Shown one piece after another: positions 33,938 to 41,730 of a stretch of 64,000 nucleotides of DNA. The notes below the pieces were generated by a model. That model ran no database searches. It saw only the letters and a program-made list of their open reading frames with translations, and was not told where the DNA came from. Where the stretch lies: the NCBI GenBank assembly GCA_016712525.1, contig JADJQX010000007.1:1922001-1986000 (forward strand), given 5' to 3'. The stretch's first letter is position 1. Each line of letters opens with the position of its first letter. Source of the DNA: Myxococcales bacterium (lineage in GTDB: Bacteria; Myxococcota_A; Polyangia; Polyangiales; Polyangiaceae). Made by a program: the position numbers and the translations under genes.

Positions 33938-35341
33938 GTGCTCCGGGCCTCGTCCGCATCCTGCGGCCAAAACTCGCACCTCGCGCGCGCGCTCGCCGTC
34001 GCGATCGTGTGCGCCGCCTCCGTGGTGGGGGTCGTGTCGTGTGGCTCGACGACGACCGCCACGCCCCAGCTCGACGACGAAGCGCTGCGCGACCCGGAGA
34101 CGTGCCGTAGCTGCCACGAAGGCCACGTGCGCGCGTGGGAGGGCAGCATGCACGCGTACGCCGCGGACGATCCCGTCTTCCTCGCGATGAACCGTCGCAT
34201 GCGGCGCGAGCGCCCCGACCTGCCGCCGGACACGTGCACGAGATGCCATGCCCCCATGGCCGTTCGCCGCGGCCTCCTCACCGGCGGCGAGGACGTCTCG
34301 ACCCTCGCCCGTCGTGACAAAGGTGTAACTTGCATCTTTTGCCACACCCTCGACGCCGTCGAAGGGAGCCACGGCGCCCAAGTCCGTACGGCGAACGACG
34401 GGGTGATGCGCGGAGGGATCCGCGATCCCCGAGGCGCGGTGCCCCACGGCGCCTCGTACTCGGAGCTCCACGACCGCGAAAGCGCGGAGGCCTCGGCGGC
34501 CTGCGGTGCGTGCCACGACGTGGTGACTCCTTCGGGGCTCCACCTCGAGCGCACGTTCGCGGAGTGGCAAGGCTCCGTGTACGCGAAGCCCGGCCCGGCC
34601 CAGCTCGGCTGCGGGAAATGCCACATGGAGGGCACGCTCGGGAAGGCCGCCAGCACGAACGACGTGCCCGAGCGCCGCGTGCACGATCACGCGATGCCGG
34701 GCATCGATCTCGCCCTCACCCCTTTTCCGCACGCCGAAGAGCAACGTCGCCGCGTCGAGGCCGCGCTCTCGGCGACGCTCTTGTCGCGCCTGTGTGTGCG
34801 CCCTTCACCGTCGGGGGTCGCGGTGGACGTCACGCTGGACAACGCGTTCTCCGGGCACGATTTTCCGAGCGGCGCGACCCACGATCGCCGCGTGTGGGTC
34901 GAGCTCCGCGCCAAGGACGGCACGAAGGAGCTCCTCGTGAGCGGACAGGTCCCCCAGGGGACCTCGGTCTTCGAGGCGAAGCGCACCGATCCGCGCATGC
35001 TCGTGCTCGGGAGCAGCCTCGCGGAGGGTCGAGGTCGCCCGGTGACGTTCCTCTGGGACGCCGAAACGAAGGCGGGCGTGACGCTGCCGCCGGCCGTCAC
35101 GAACGATCCGAGCGACCCTCGCTACGTGCACTCTCTCACCCACACCTACGAGGTCCCGGGCTTGCCCAGCGAGGTCTCGTTCCGCGTCTTCGTGCGCGCG
35201 ATCGACGTCGACACCTTGAACGAGCTCGTCCGGTCCGGCGACCTCGCCGCCGACGTGGCCTCGCGCGTCCCCACACTCGAAGTCACGAGCGCGGCCAAGC
35301 GATGGACCTCGGACCTCGGCCTCGGGTGCGTCGGAAAGTGA
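33938..35341 (+). CDS. Pentaheme c-type cytochrome lipoprotein
   Basis: A 467-residue protein from GTG 33938 with signal ending VVSC (Cys35). Five CxxCH heme sites lie in the first half: CRSCH 56-60, CTRCH 100-104, CIFCH 132-136, CGACH 189-193 and CGKCH 225-229. Extra His residues between them could be the distal ligands. The second half (about 250-467) has beta-sandwich character (VDVTLDNAFSGHDFPSGATHDRRVWVELRAKDG) and no hemes. It resembles the cytochrome c554/NrfA-like group (NapC-independent). Located in the periplasm or at the outer membrane. A YtkA-like gene converges from the other side. Confidence 0.9.
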   Translation: MLRASSASCGQNSHLARALAVAIVCAASVVGVVSCGSTTTATPQLDDEALRDPETCRSCHEGHVRAWEGSMHAYAADDPVFLAMNRRMRRERPDLPPDTCTRCHAPMAVRRGLLTGGEDVSTLARRDKGVTCIFCHTLDAVEGSHGAQVRTANDGVMRGGIRDPRGAVPHGASYSELHDRESAEASAACGACHDVVTPSGLHLERTFAEWQGSVYAKPGPAQLGCGKCHMEGTLGKAASTNDVPERRVHDHAMPGIDLALTPFPHAEEQRRRVEAALSATLLSRLCVRPSPSGVAVDVTLDNAFSGHDFPSGATHDRRVWVELRAKDGTKELLVSGQVPQGTSVFEAKRTDPRMLVLGSSLAEGRGRPVTFLWDAETKAGVTLPPAVTNDPSDPRYVHSLTHTYEVPGLPSEVSFRVFVRAIDVDTLNELVRSGDLAADVASRVPTLEVTSAAKRWTSDLGLGCVGK

Positions 35342-35363
35342 CGCCCTCCGCGGAGAGCGCGCC

Positions 35364-35849
35364 TCAGCCGTCGATGCAGATCCCGAACCGAACCTCGCCC
35401 TTCGCGCCCGAGACCGTCACCGAGAGGGTGATGTCCCAGTAGCCTGCCATCGGCAGATTCATCTTCGAGATCAGGTACTTACCAGGGGCTGCTTCGGGCG
35501 TCACGGTGGGGGCCACAGCCGTCCCGTGCCCATGGTCGGGCATGAAGGGGACGACCGCGACGGTAGCTCCCGAGACGGGCTTGCCGGCCGCGTCGACGAT
35601 CTCCACGGTCCACGTGTTGTCGCCTTTGGCGGGGGGCGTGGGCGTCGCCGCGACGAGGCGCACGACGGAACCGTTCGGGAGCGTCTTGGCGAGACCGAGC
35701 GCGAAGGCGTCGGCGCGGGGCTCGGCGGCGCATCCCGTCGGAGCCGAGGCGTCGTGCGAGGCGTCGTGAGGCTCGCTCGAGCACCCAAGGAGCGGCCCCG
35801 TGACGAGCACCCCTACGGCGACGAAGCGCTTCGTGTCGACCCAAGGCAT
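35364..35849 (-). CDS. Lipoprotein with YtkA-like domain
   Basis: 161 residues from ATG 35849. The signal ends LLGC (Cys about 23); a short His/Asp/Ala linker follows, then a beta-sandwich domain with NTWTVEIVDAAGKPVSGATV, PFMPDHGHGTAV and AGYWDITLSVTVSG. This is the YtkA/FixH-type Ig-like fold; the PDHGHG motif is the family's most conserved part and may bind copper. It converges with the pentaheme cytochrome gene (ends 22 bases apart). A role in metal supply for respiratory proteins is inference. Confidence 0.82.
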   Translation of the reverse strand: MPWVDTKRFVAVGVLVTGPLLGCSSEPHDASHDASAPTGCAAEPRADAFALGLAKTLPNGSVVRLVAATPTPPAKGDNTWTVEIVDAAGKPVSGATVAVVPFMPDHGHGTAVAPTVTPEAAPGKYLISKMNLPMAGYWDITLSVTVSGAKGEVRFGICIDG

Positions 35850-35859
35850 GAAACCTACG

Positions 35860-36711
35860 CTACGGCGCAGCCGCCGAGCCCGCAACCGGGCGAGCGCCCG
35901 AGGGCTCCGTGACCTTCGGGAGGAGCACCGGGATGGCGCGATCGACCACGACAGCGAGGATCCGATCGTGGGAACCGTACCCCGTGAGCGGCACGTGCGT
36001 CATCGAACGCTCCCGCGGACCGCGATCGCGTGTGCCCATGAAGAGCGTACGGAACGGCTCGAAGTCACGCTCCCACGAGGCCGTTTGGTAGAACGTGTGT
36101 ACGCGTGTCGAGGGCGCGGCCAAGAGCAGCGTCTCGGCGACCCCTCGGTCGAAGCACGTGTCCGCGAGCACCACCGCGTAAGGGGCCGGGGCCTTTGCGC
36201 TCGCCGCCAAGAGGGCGCTCCCGTGCACGTTGCACCCGCCTCCCGAGTGCGCGAGGACCACCACGTGGCTCCGATCGACGGACGCAAGCGAGCCGAGCGC
36301 AGCCTCGGTTTTCTGAACGAAATCGGACAGATCGAAGCTTGCCCACATGCCCCACGGCTTGGACGCGTCCACCGTCTGGCTCGGTGCGGCGACGAGAAAC
36401 GGGGCCGCCCTGCCTTCGGCTTGCAGGCGCGAGAGCATCGCGGAGACGTCGGGGTTCCCCTTGGCGCCCATCCACTTGTGGAGCGGCCCGTCTTGGTTCA
36501 ACCCGTGAAGGAACACGACGAGCGGCGCGCGCGCCCCTGGCGAGACCGCGTCGGGCACGACCACGAGCCCCGCACGAGCCGCCTCACGAGGCTTCACGTA
36601 CGTGCCGCCCCCGAACGCGAACTCGACCTCCGTACGCGCCCCCGCGACGCGCGGACCGAGCGAGAACGTGAGCGAGAACGAGAGGAGGAGCGCGACGCTC
36701 GAGCCCTTCAC
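35860..36711 (-). CDS. Secreted alpha/beta hydrolase
   Basis: 283 residues from GTG 36711, which overlaps the upstream stop (GTGA). A signal peptide (VALLLSFSLTFSLGPRVAGA) leads into an esterase-like fold: APLVVFLHGLNQDGPLHKW, the nucleophile elbow VVVLAHSGGGCNVHG and a C-terminal YGSHDRI with the likely catalytic His. It resembles secreted esterases and feruloyl-esterase-like proteins; the substrate is unknown. It is the last gene of an operon with two Cys-rich lipoproteins and a matrixin protease. Confidence 0.82.
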   Translation of the reverse strand: MKGSSVALLLSFSLTFSLGPRVAGARTEVEFAFGGGTYVKPREAARAGLVVVPDAVSPGARAPLVVFLHGLNQDGPLHKWMGAKGNPDVSAMLSRLQAEGRAAPFLVAAPSQTVDASKPWGMWASFDLSDFVQKTEAALGSLASVDRSHVVVLAHSGGGCNVHGSALLAASAKAPAPYAVVLADTCFDRGVAETLLLAAPSTRVHTFYQTASWERDFEPFRTLFMGTRDRGPRERSMTHVPLTGYGSHDRILAVVVDRAIPVLLPKVTEPSGARPVAGSAAAP

Positions 36712-37511
36712 GGGATGGAGAACGTGATGGTGAACGTGCCCTGCTGTTGCCCGGTGGCGCCGCCGTCGACCACGACGTAGTAGGTGGTGCCGTCCGTGGC
36801 CGCGAACTGGAGGGACTCGGCGGCGTTGCCGGCGACGTTGGAGCACGCGGCGTGGGTGAACGTGCGGCCCGCGGGGGCGCACGTGTCGGCCCGGTAGATC
36901 ATGTGCGGGAAGCTCGCCGCGCTCGTGGCGACGCGCATCATGCCGGTCTTGTGGGCGGTCACCGCGAACACCCGGTCGGGCGAGCCGAAGCCGTTCGCGC
37001 CCATGCAGTCGGGGGACGCCGAGTAGTCGTCGATCGCGCCGACGGTGGTGGTCGCGACCGTGACGGTCTTGTCCCAGACATGGACCGCCACACCCGGGCA
37101 CTTGTCTCCGGAGGCCGCTCCGACCTGCACCGTGCACGTCGCGCTGCACCCGTCGTTCGCGGTGCGGTTGCCATCGTCGCACTCTTCGCCGGGGTCGACC
37201 TTCCCGTTGGGGCATGGGCCCGCGTCGCCGCCGTCACCCGCGTCGCCCGGGACGAAGACGTCCTCGTCGGGGAAGCTCGCGTCCTCCTCCGGGAGGGGCG
37301 GATCGATGGGAAAACACGGCTCGCAAGGGCCGTACGTCTTGCCGTCGTCGTTGCAGACGCGCGTGCCCTCTTCGCGATCGGAGCAGCGGCAGTAGTACGC
37401 GTCGCCGGGCTTGCAGTCGTTCTTGGGCGTGGTCGCCGGGTCGGAGCTGCACGCGACGGCGAGGGCGCCGAGGGTCGCGAGCGCGGCCACGATCTTCGTT
37501 CGGAGGGTCAT
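36708..37511 (-). CDS. Lipoprotein with DUF4215 repeat
   Basis: 267 residues from ATG 37511. Lipobox LAVAC (Cys about 18). First part: Cys-rich GDAYYCRCSDREEGTRVCND, GPCEPCFP, an Asp-rich linker, then a DUF4215-type repeat (CPNGKVDPGEECDDGNRTAND, GCSATC). The C-terminal ~150 residues form a pre-peptidase-like beta domain (DYSASPDCMGANGFGSPDRVF, TTYYVVVDGGATG). It has a clear paralog immediately upstream. It overlaps the hydrolase gene by 4 bases. Surface-exposed Cys-rich proteins like this are abundant in myxobacteria. Confidence 0.83.
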   Translation of the reverse strand: MTLRTKIVAALATLGALAVACSSDPATTPKNDCKPGDAYYCRCSDREEGTRVCNDDGKTYGPCEPCFPIDPPLPEEDASFPDEDVFVPGDAGDGGDAGPCPNGKVDPGEECDDGNRTANDGCSATCTVQVGAASGDKCPGVAVHVWDKTVTVATTTVGAIDDYSASPDCMGANGFGSPDRVFAVTAHKTGMMRVATSAASFPHMIYRADTCAPAGRTFTHAACSNVAGNAAESLQFAATDGTTYYVVVDGGATGQQQGTFTITFSIP

Positions 37512-37516
37512 GGCGC

Positions 37517-38758
37517 TCACGGGAGGCGGAAGTTGAGGGTGTAGTTGCCTTTGGCGCCGACACCGCCGGAGACGCCCACGTAGTAGGTACGCCCGCTCAC
37601 GACCGCGAACGACATGGTCTCGTCGAACGGCGCCGAGGCGCCCGCGTTGTTGGCGCACATGCCCGTGCCCTGCGTCGCCGCGTCCATGCACGAGGTACGC
37701 GCGCTGAGGATCACGTTGTAGTTTGCACCCGTCGTCGACACCGTCAGCGTGCCCGTCTTGTGCACGGTCACGGCGTAGATGTGGTCACCCGCCACATTGA
37801 CGGAGCTTACGGCGGAGCAGTCGTTTCCCGGCCCTGTCCACGTGCTCGGGAAGCCATCGTTCGTGCCGGCGCCGCTCACGGTCGTCGTGCCGCCCCAGAG
37901 GTGCACGGGCTGGCCGGGGCACGACTTGCCCGAGTCCGGGTTGCCCGCGAAGCTGCGGCAGTCGTTCGAGCAGCCGTCGTCGGCGGTCTTGTTGACGTCG
38001 TCGCACGCCTCGCCGTCGTTCACGTCGCCGTCGCCGCAGAAGAAGCCGGGAGCGAGCTTCAGCTTGAGCGAGTAGGGACCGGCTTGGTTCGGGCCGGCCG
38101 CCCCGTCGACCACGAGGTAGTAGACCTTGCCCTTGATGACGTTGGCGTTCACGACGGCCTGCTGGCCGGGCCCGAGACCCGCCACGCACGAGGACTGGCT
38201 CGCTTCGTCGGAGCAGGTGGCCCGAATGTACGCCATGGGCGCGAACGCCTTGTCGGGCACGATCGTCGCGGTGAGCCTGCCCGTGGCCGGAACGGTGAGC
38301 GCGTAGACGTGATCGGGCGCGCCTGCACCGCCGGCGCACGCGTTCTGCCCCTTGGCGTCGTCTTTGGCGGGCTTCGTGTCCGAGTTGACGGTGATCTCTT
38401 GGCTCGGGTTCAGGGCGATGTTCTGACCGTCGCACGCCTCGGACGCGGGGGTCGGAGGGATCGCCGCGTCGCCGGGCTGGGGGACGGCCGCATCGCCGGT
38501 GTTCGGGTCCGGAGTCTCGGTGCAGGGGCGGTTCTCGCCGAGCTCGCACGGGCCGAAGGTCTCGCCGTCCTCGTTGCAGAGCTTCGTCGCGTCTTCTCCG
38601 CTGGCGCAGCGGCAGAACACGTACGAGCCCGGAGTGCAGACCTTCTTGCCCGTGCCGCCGTCAGGGGTCTCGGTGGTGCTCGAGCAGCCCCCTCCGAGCA
38701 CCGACACGCCCGTCACGAGGGCCGCGAATCCAAGGGCGAACAAGACATTCGGTTTCAT
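37517..38758 (-). CDS. Lipoprotein with DUF4215 repeat and two beta domains
   Basis: 413 residues from ATG 38758. Signal ends LGGGC (Cys23). Then a CxC-rich start (GSYVFCRCASGEDATKLCNE) like that of its neighbour, a beta domain (PDHVYALTVPATGRLTATIV), a DUF4215 repeat (CGDGDVNDGEACDDVNKTADD, GCSNDC) and a second beta domain ending in TYYVGVSGGVGAKGNYTLNF. It is a longer paralog of the next gene, with one extra beta domain, so a duplication is likely. Overlaps the matrixin gene by 4 bases (ATGA). Confidence 0.85.
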   Translation of the reverse strand: MKPNVLFALGFAALVTGVSVLGGGCSSTTETPDGGTGKKVCTPGSYVFCRCASGEDATKLCNEDGETFGPCELGENRPCTETPDPNTGDAAVPQPGDAAIPPTPASEACDGQNIALNPSQEITVNSDTKPAKDDAKGQNACAGGAGAPDHVYALTVPATGRLTATIVPDKAFAPMAYIRATCSDEASQSSCVAGLGPGQQAVVNANVIKGKVYYLVVDGAAGPNQAGPYSLKLKLAPGFFCGDGDVNDGEACDDVNKTADDGCSNDCRSFAGNPDSGKSCPGQPVHLWGGTTTVSGAGTNDGFPSTWTGPGNDCSAVSSVNVAGDHIYAVTVHKTGTLTVSTTGANYNVILSARTSCMDAATQGTGMCANNAGASAPFDETMSFAVVSGRTYYVGVSGGVGAKGNYTLNFRLP

Positions 38759-39732
38759 GAAGCGCGCTCCGAAGTAAGACGACGCCCAAGGCCCCGGCGT
38801 CCAAGGGAGATCACGACCATCGAGCCTGCAAGGGCGAGCGCCCATCGAGGGTCCGAGCTCCCGCGCGCAGGGTCCCCGGCGGCCGCGCAGCTCGTCTCGG
38901 GGTCGGCTGCGGGGGTGCCGTCGCAGGTGGCGCTGTAGCCTCCGCGCGGCTCCTGGTTGCAGGCGACGCCGTTGTTCGGTGGGTAGGCCGCGCACACGGC
39001 GTCCTTGTCGTCTTGATTGAGCTGACGGATCTCGGTCGTCCCGGGTACGTAGCGGGCGTACATGGTCGCGCGCTCGTTCTCGGAGTGGCCGATGCCGAGG
39101 AAGTGACCCACCTCGTGCGCCAGGATCGCCTGGAGATCGTATTGAATCTGACCGGCGGTGTCGGTCACCGTGACCTTGTTGAAGGCCGTGTTGACCTCGA
39201 TGTCGGCGTCGAAAATCTCGCCGGTGTCGGTGTCGAAGGTGGTGCTCGTCTTCGCGAGGGTTCCGTCGATGCCGCGGTACTTCCAGTCACTGTCCTGGAA
39301 GAGCACCACGTTCACGTTCTTGCCGTCGCGGTTGTACTCGGCCTTCTTGCAGGCCACGTCTTCTTTGGCGACGAAGGTCATGCTCGCCTGCTTGCCGCCG
39401 CCACAGTCGACCGCGCTCCACGAGCGAAAGGCCTTCATGATCGCCGTGCGAGTCTCACGAAGGTCGAGAAACTGGGTCCCCTGCTCGTTCATGTGGAACT
39501 CGATGCAGGAGGTCGGCCAGAAGAGGGCGTTTCCTTCGGTCGTGCAGCCCTTGTCGTCCTTGAGGCAGGTCTTCTTGTCGGTGTCCTTGCAGGTCGTGTT
39601 GCGGCAGAAGGCCTCCGCGGGCGACGCTTGCGCGACGAGCGCACAGGCCACGAACGCGAAGGCGCCCCACCTCGACCGAAGGGGGGTGTACCAAGAGAGC
39701 CTGGCAAGCGAAGCCGACGACGAACGAAGCAT
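38755..39732 (-). CDS. Matrixin-family metalloprotease with MYXO-CTERM-like tail
   Basis: 325 residues. Signal peptide at the N-terminus (FAFVACALVAQASPAEA), Cys-rich segment, then the catalytic domain with HEVGHFLGIGH (His206, Glu207, His210, His216 bind zinc) and the Met-turn near Met224 (RATMYARYVPG). The C-terminus has SCAAAGDPARGSSDP, a hydrophobic stretch WALALAGSMVVISL and a basic tail GRRGLGRRL, which resembles the MYXO-CTERM sorting signal; this suggests surface attachment or controlled release. It heads the four-gene secreted-protein operon. Confidence 0.9.
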   Translation of the reverse strand: MLRSSSASLARLSWYTPLRSRWGAFAFVACALVAQASPAEAFCRNTTCKDTDKKTCLKDDKGCTTEGNALFWPTSCIEFHMNEQGTQFLDLRETRTAIMKAFRSWSAVDCGGGKQASMTFVAKEDVACKKAEYNRDGKNVNVVLFQDSDWKYRGIDGTLAKTSTTFDTDTGEIFDADIEVNTAFNKVTVTDTAGQIQYDLQAILAHEVGHFLGIGHSENERATMYARYVPGTTEIRQLNQDDKDAVCAAYPPNNGVACNQEPRGGYSATCDGTPAADPETSCAAAGDPARGSSDPRWALALAGSMVVISLGRRGLGRRLTSERAS

Positions 39733-39998
39733 TCGGGCCCCTCGAATGTACGCGAAGGGCCGCCACTTCGCACGGAGATTGGCGAGCTCCGGACGTGGGT
39801 CCGCTCCTACGAATCCCGGGGCGCGGCCGCGGGGCGAAGCGCCCCACGAGACGCTCTCTACGGCGCCAACCTGCCGAAATCACGAAACAAAGTTACGTCT
39901 CACGGAAAGTGTGGCGCCACCGCGAGCCAAGGCGCGCTCCGGGCGTCCCGCCCCAACTCGGCCTTGCGCGCTCGGTCGTCCGCGACTAGCACGGCGCC

Positions 39999-41663
39999 GT
40001 GAGCGAGCCTGAAAAAGAGGAAGACCTCGAGGATCTCGAGGACGGGTGGGAGTTCGAGATGCCTCGCATCTCGACGACTGTGCCGAAGCCCGAGGGCTCC
40101 TCGGCGATCGCGCTCGAGACGCTCGAGTCGGGCTGGGGCTCGACCCCGGACGTGAACGAGGCGGCCGCCGCGATGGCTGCTGCCGAAAAAGCGGCTGCCG
40201 AAAAGGCCGCCGCCGACAAGGCCGCTGCCGACAAGGCCGCCGCGGAAGCTGCTGAAAAGGCTGCCGCTGAAAAAGCCGCTGCCGACAAGGCCGCCGCGGA
40301 AGCTGCTGAAAAGGCCGCCGCTGAAAAAGCCGCGGCAGAAGCTGCAGAAAAGGCTGCCGCTGAAAAGGCCGCCGCCGACAAGGCCGCCGCCGACAAGGCC
40401 GCCGCCGACAAGGCTGCCGCCGACAAGGCTGCCGCTGACAAGGCCGCCGCTGACAAGGCCGCTGCGGAAGCTGCCGACAAGGCCGCCGCCGACAAGGCCG
40501 CCGCTGAAAAGGCTGCTGCGGAAGCTGCTGAAAAGGCTGCCGCTGAAAAGGCCGCCGCTGAAAAAGCCGCCGCCGAAAAAGCCGCGGCAGAAGCTGCTGA
40601 AAAAGCCGCCGCCGAAAAGGCCGCTGCTGAAAAGGCCGCTGCTGAAAAGGCTGCCGCTGACAAGGCCGCCGCCGAAAAAGCAGCCGCCGAAAAAACCGCG
40701 GCAGAAGCTGCTGAAAAAGCCGCCGCCGAAAAGGCCGCTGCCGAAAAGGCCGCTGCCGAAAAGGCCGCCGCCGAAAAAGCCGCCGCTGAAAAGGCTGCCG
40801 CTGACAAGGCCGCTGCCGAAAAAGCCGCCGCCGACAAGGCCGCTGCCGAAAAAGCCGCCGCTGAAAAAGCCGCCGCTGAAAAGGCCGCTGCCGAAAAAGC
40901 CGCTGCTGAAAAAGCCGCCGCCGAAAAAGCCGCTGCCGACAAGGCCGCTGCCGAAAAGGCCGCCGCCGAAAAGGCCGCCGCCGAAAAGGCCGCTGCCGAA
41001 AAGGCCGCTGCCGACAAGGCCGCTGCCGACAAGGCCGCTGCCGAAAAGGCCGCCGCCGAAAAAGCCGCCGCGGACAGGAAGGCTGCGGCCGACAGGAAGG
41101 CTGCGGAGAAGGCCAAGCGCGCGGACGCCGAGGCGAAGGGCCATGCCGCCGCGGCGGCGCCCGAGTCGCGCTCCCCCGACGCGACGTCGAGAAACCTCGC
41201 CCTCGAGATCGCGGCCAAGAAGGCAGCGACGACCGTGGTCACGAGCCCCACCGTCGACGACGGCCGCAAGGACGCCAAAAAAGAGCGGAACAAGCGCAAG
41301 GCCGAGGCCAAACGCGACAAGCAAAAGGCCAAGGCCGAGGCCGTCTCCGCGGCCCAAAAGAAGAAAAAAGGGCGCCCTGCCCACCGCGCCGAGCCCGAGC
41401 CCAAGCCCAAAGCCGAGGCCCCGAAGGCGGCTTCCGAGGTGGTCAAGGCCGCGCCGAGCAAGGCGGCTCCCACGAAGGCCACACCGAAGCCCAAACCGAA
41501 CGTCGTCGAGGCCGCCCCCGTCGCCCCCCGCTCGAACGACGGCGCGAGCAAGTCGGCCGAGCCCAAGGCGCTCGCGAAGCCCGAGACCCCTTTCCCGTGG
41601 CCCATCGCGGCCATCGTGGCGGTCGCCGTGATCGCGTTCGCCGCCTACTTCCTCACGAAGTAG
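39999..41663 (+). CDS. Ala/Lys/Glu pentad-repeat protein with C-terminal membrane anchor
   Basis: 554 residues from GTG 39999. The N-terminus is acidic (EEDLEDLEDGWEFEMP). Residues about 54-372 are a long run of KAAAE / KAAAD pentads, predicted to form a single uninterrupted charged alpha helix of roughly 45 nm. A basic Lys/Arg/Pro segment follows, and the protein ends in one membrane helix (PIAAIVAVAVIAFAAYFLTK) with no cytoplasmic or periplasmic tail. The layout is the reverse of TolA, whose membrane anchor is N-terminal. Function unknown; a spacer from the membrane into the cytoplasm is one reading. The gene is complete and its frame intact across the repeats. Confidence 0.85.
   Translation: MSEPEKEEDLEDLEDGWEFEMPRISTTVPKPEGSSAIALETLESGWGSTPDVNEAAAAMAAAEKAAAEKAAADKAAADKAAAEAAEKAAAEKAAADKAAAEAAEKAAAEKAAAEAAEKAAAEKAAADKAAADKAAADKAAADKAAADKAAADKAAAEAADKAAADKAAAEKAAAEAAEKAAAEKAAAEKAAAEKAAAEAAEKAAAEKAAAEKAAAEKAAADKAAAEKAAAEKTAAEAAEKAAAEKAAAEKAAAEKAAAEKAAAEKAAADKAAAEKAAADKAAAEKAAAEKAAAEKAAAEKAAAEKAAAEKAAADKAAAEKAAAEKAAAEKAAAEKAAADKAAADKAAAEKAAAEKAAADRKAAADRKAAEKAKRADAEAKGHAAAAAPESRSPDATSRNLALEIAAKKAATTVVTSPTVDDGRKDAKKERNKRKAEAKRDKQKAKAEAVSAAQKKKKGRPAHRAEPEPKPKAEAPKAASEVVKAAPSKAAPTKATPKPKPNVVEAAPVAPRSNDGASKSAEPKALAKPETPFPWPIAAIVAVAVIAFAAYFLTK
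40158..41115 (+). repeat. 15-bp tandem repeats encoding KAAAE/KAAAD
   Basis: About 950 bases made of 15-base units (GCC-GCC-GAA/GAC-AAG/AAA-GCC in varied codon choices), with occasional shorter EAAEK interruptions. Codon variation (GCC/GCT/GCG, AAG/AAA) shows the array is not freshly amplified. Because the units contain no TTA, CTA or TCA on either strand, all three of the sense frame and two antisense frames stay open, giving long false frames on the minus strand. Confidence 0.95.
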
Positions 41664-41697
41664 GCCCCTCCCCTCGCGCCTCCGCGCACCACGTTGA

Positions 41698-41715
41698 AGC
41701 CCGCGCGTGCGGGCT
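41698..41715. terminator. Short hairpin before hemE
   Basis: A 7-pair stem AGCCCGC/GCGGGCT with loop GCGT lies 15 bases before the hemE start. There is no T run. It may be a weak terminator of the repeat-protein gene or a leader structure of hemE. Confidence 0.3.
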
Positions 41716-41730
41716 GATAGGCTCCCCGCG

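Noticed and set aside
40158..41115. Possible CRISPR array in the 15-base repeats
   Set aside because: No spacers; units are contiguous, codon-aligned and encode a regular peptide.
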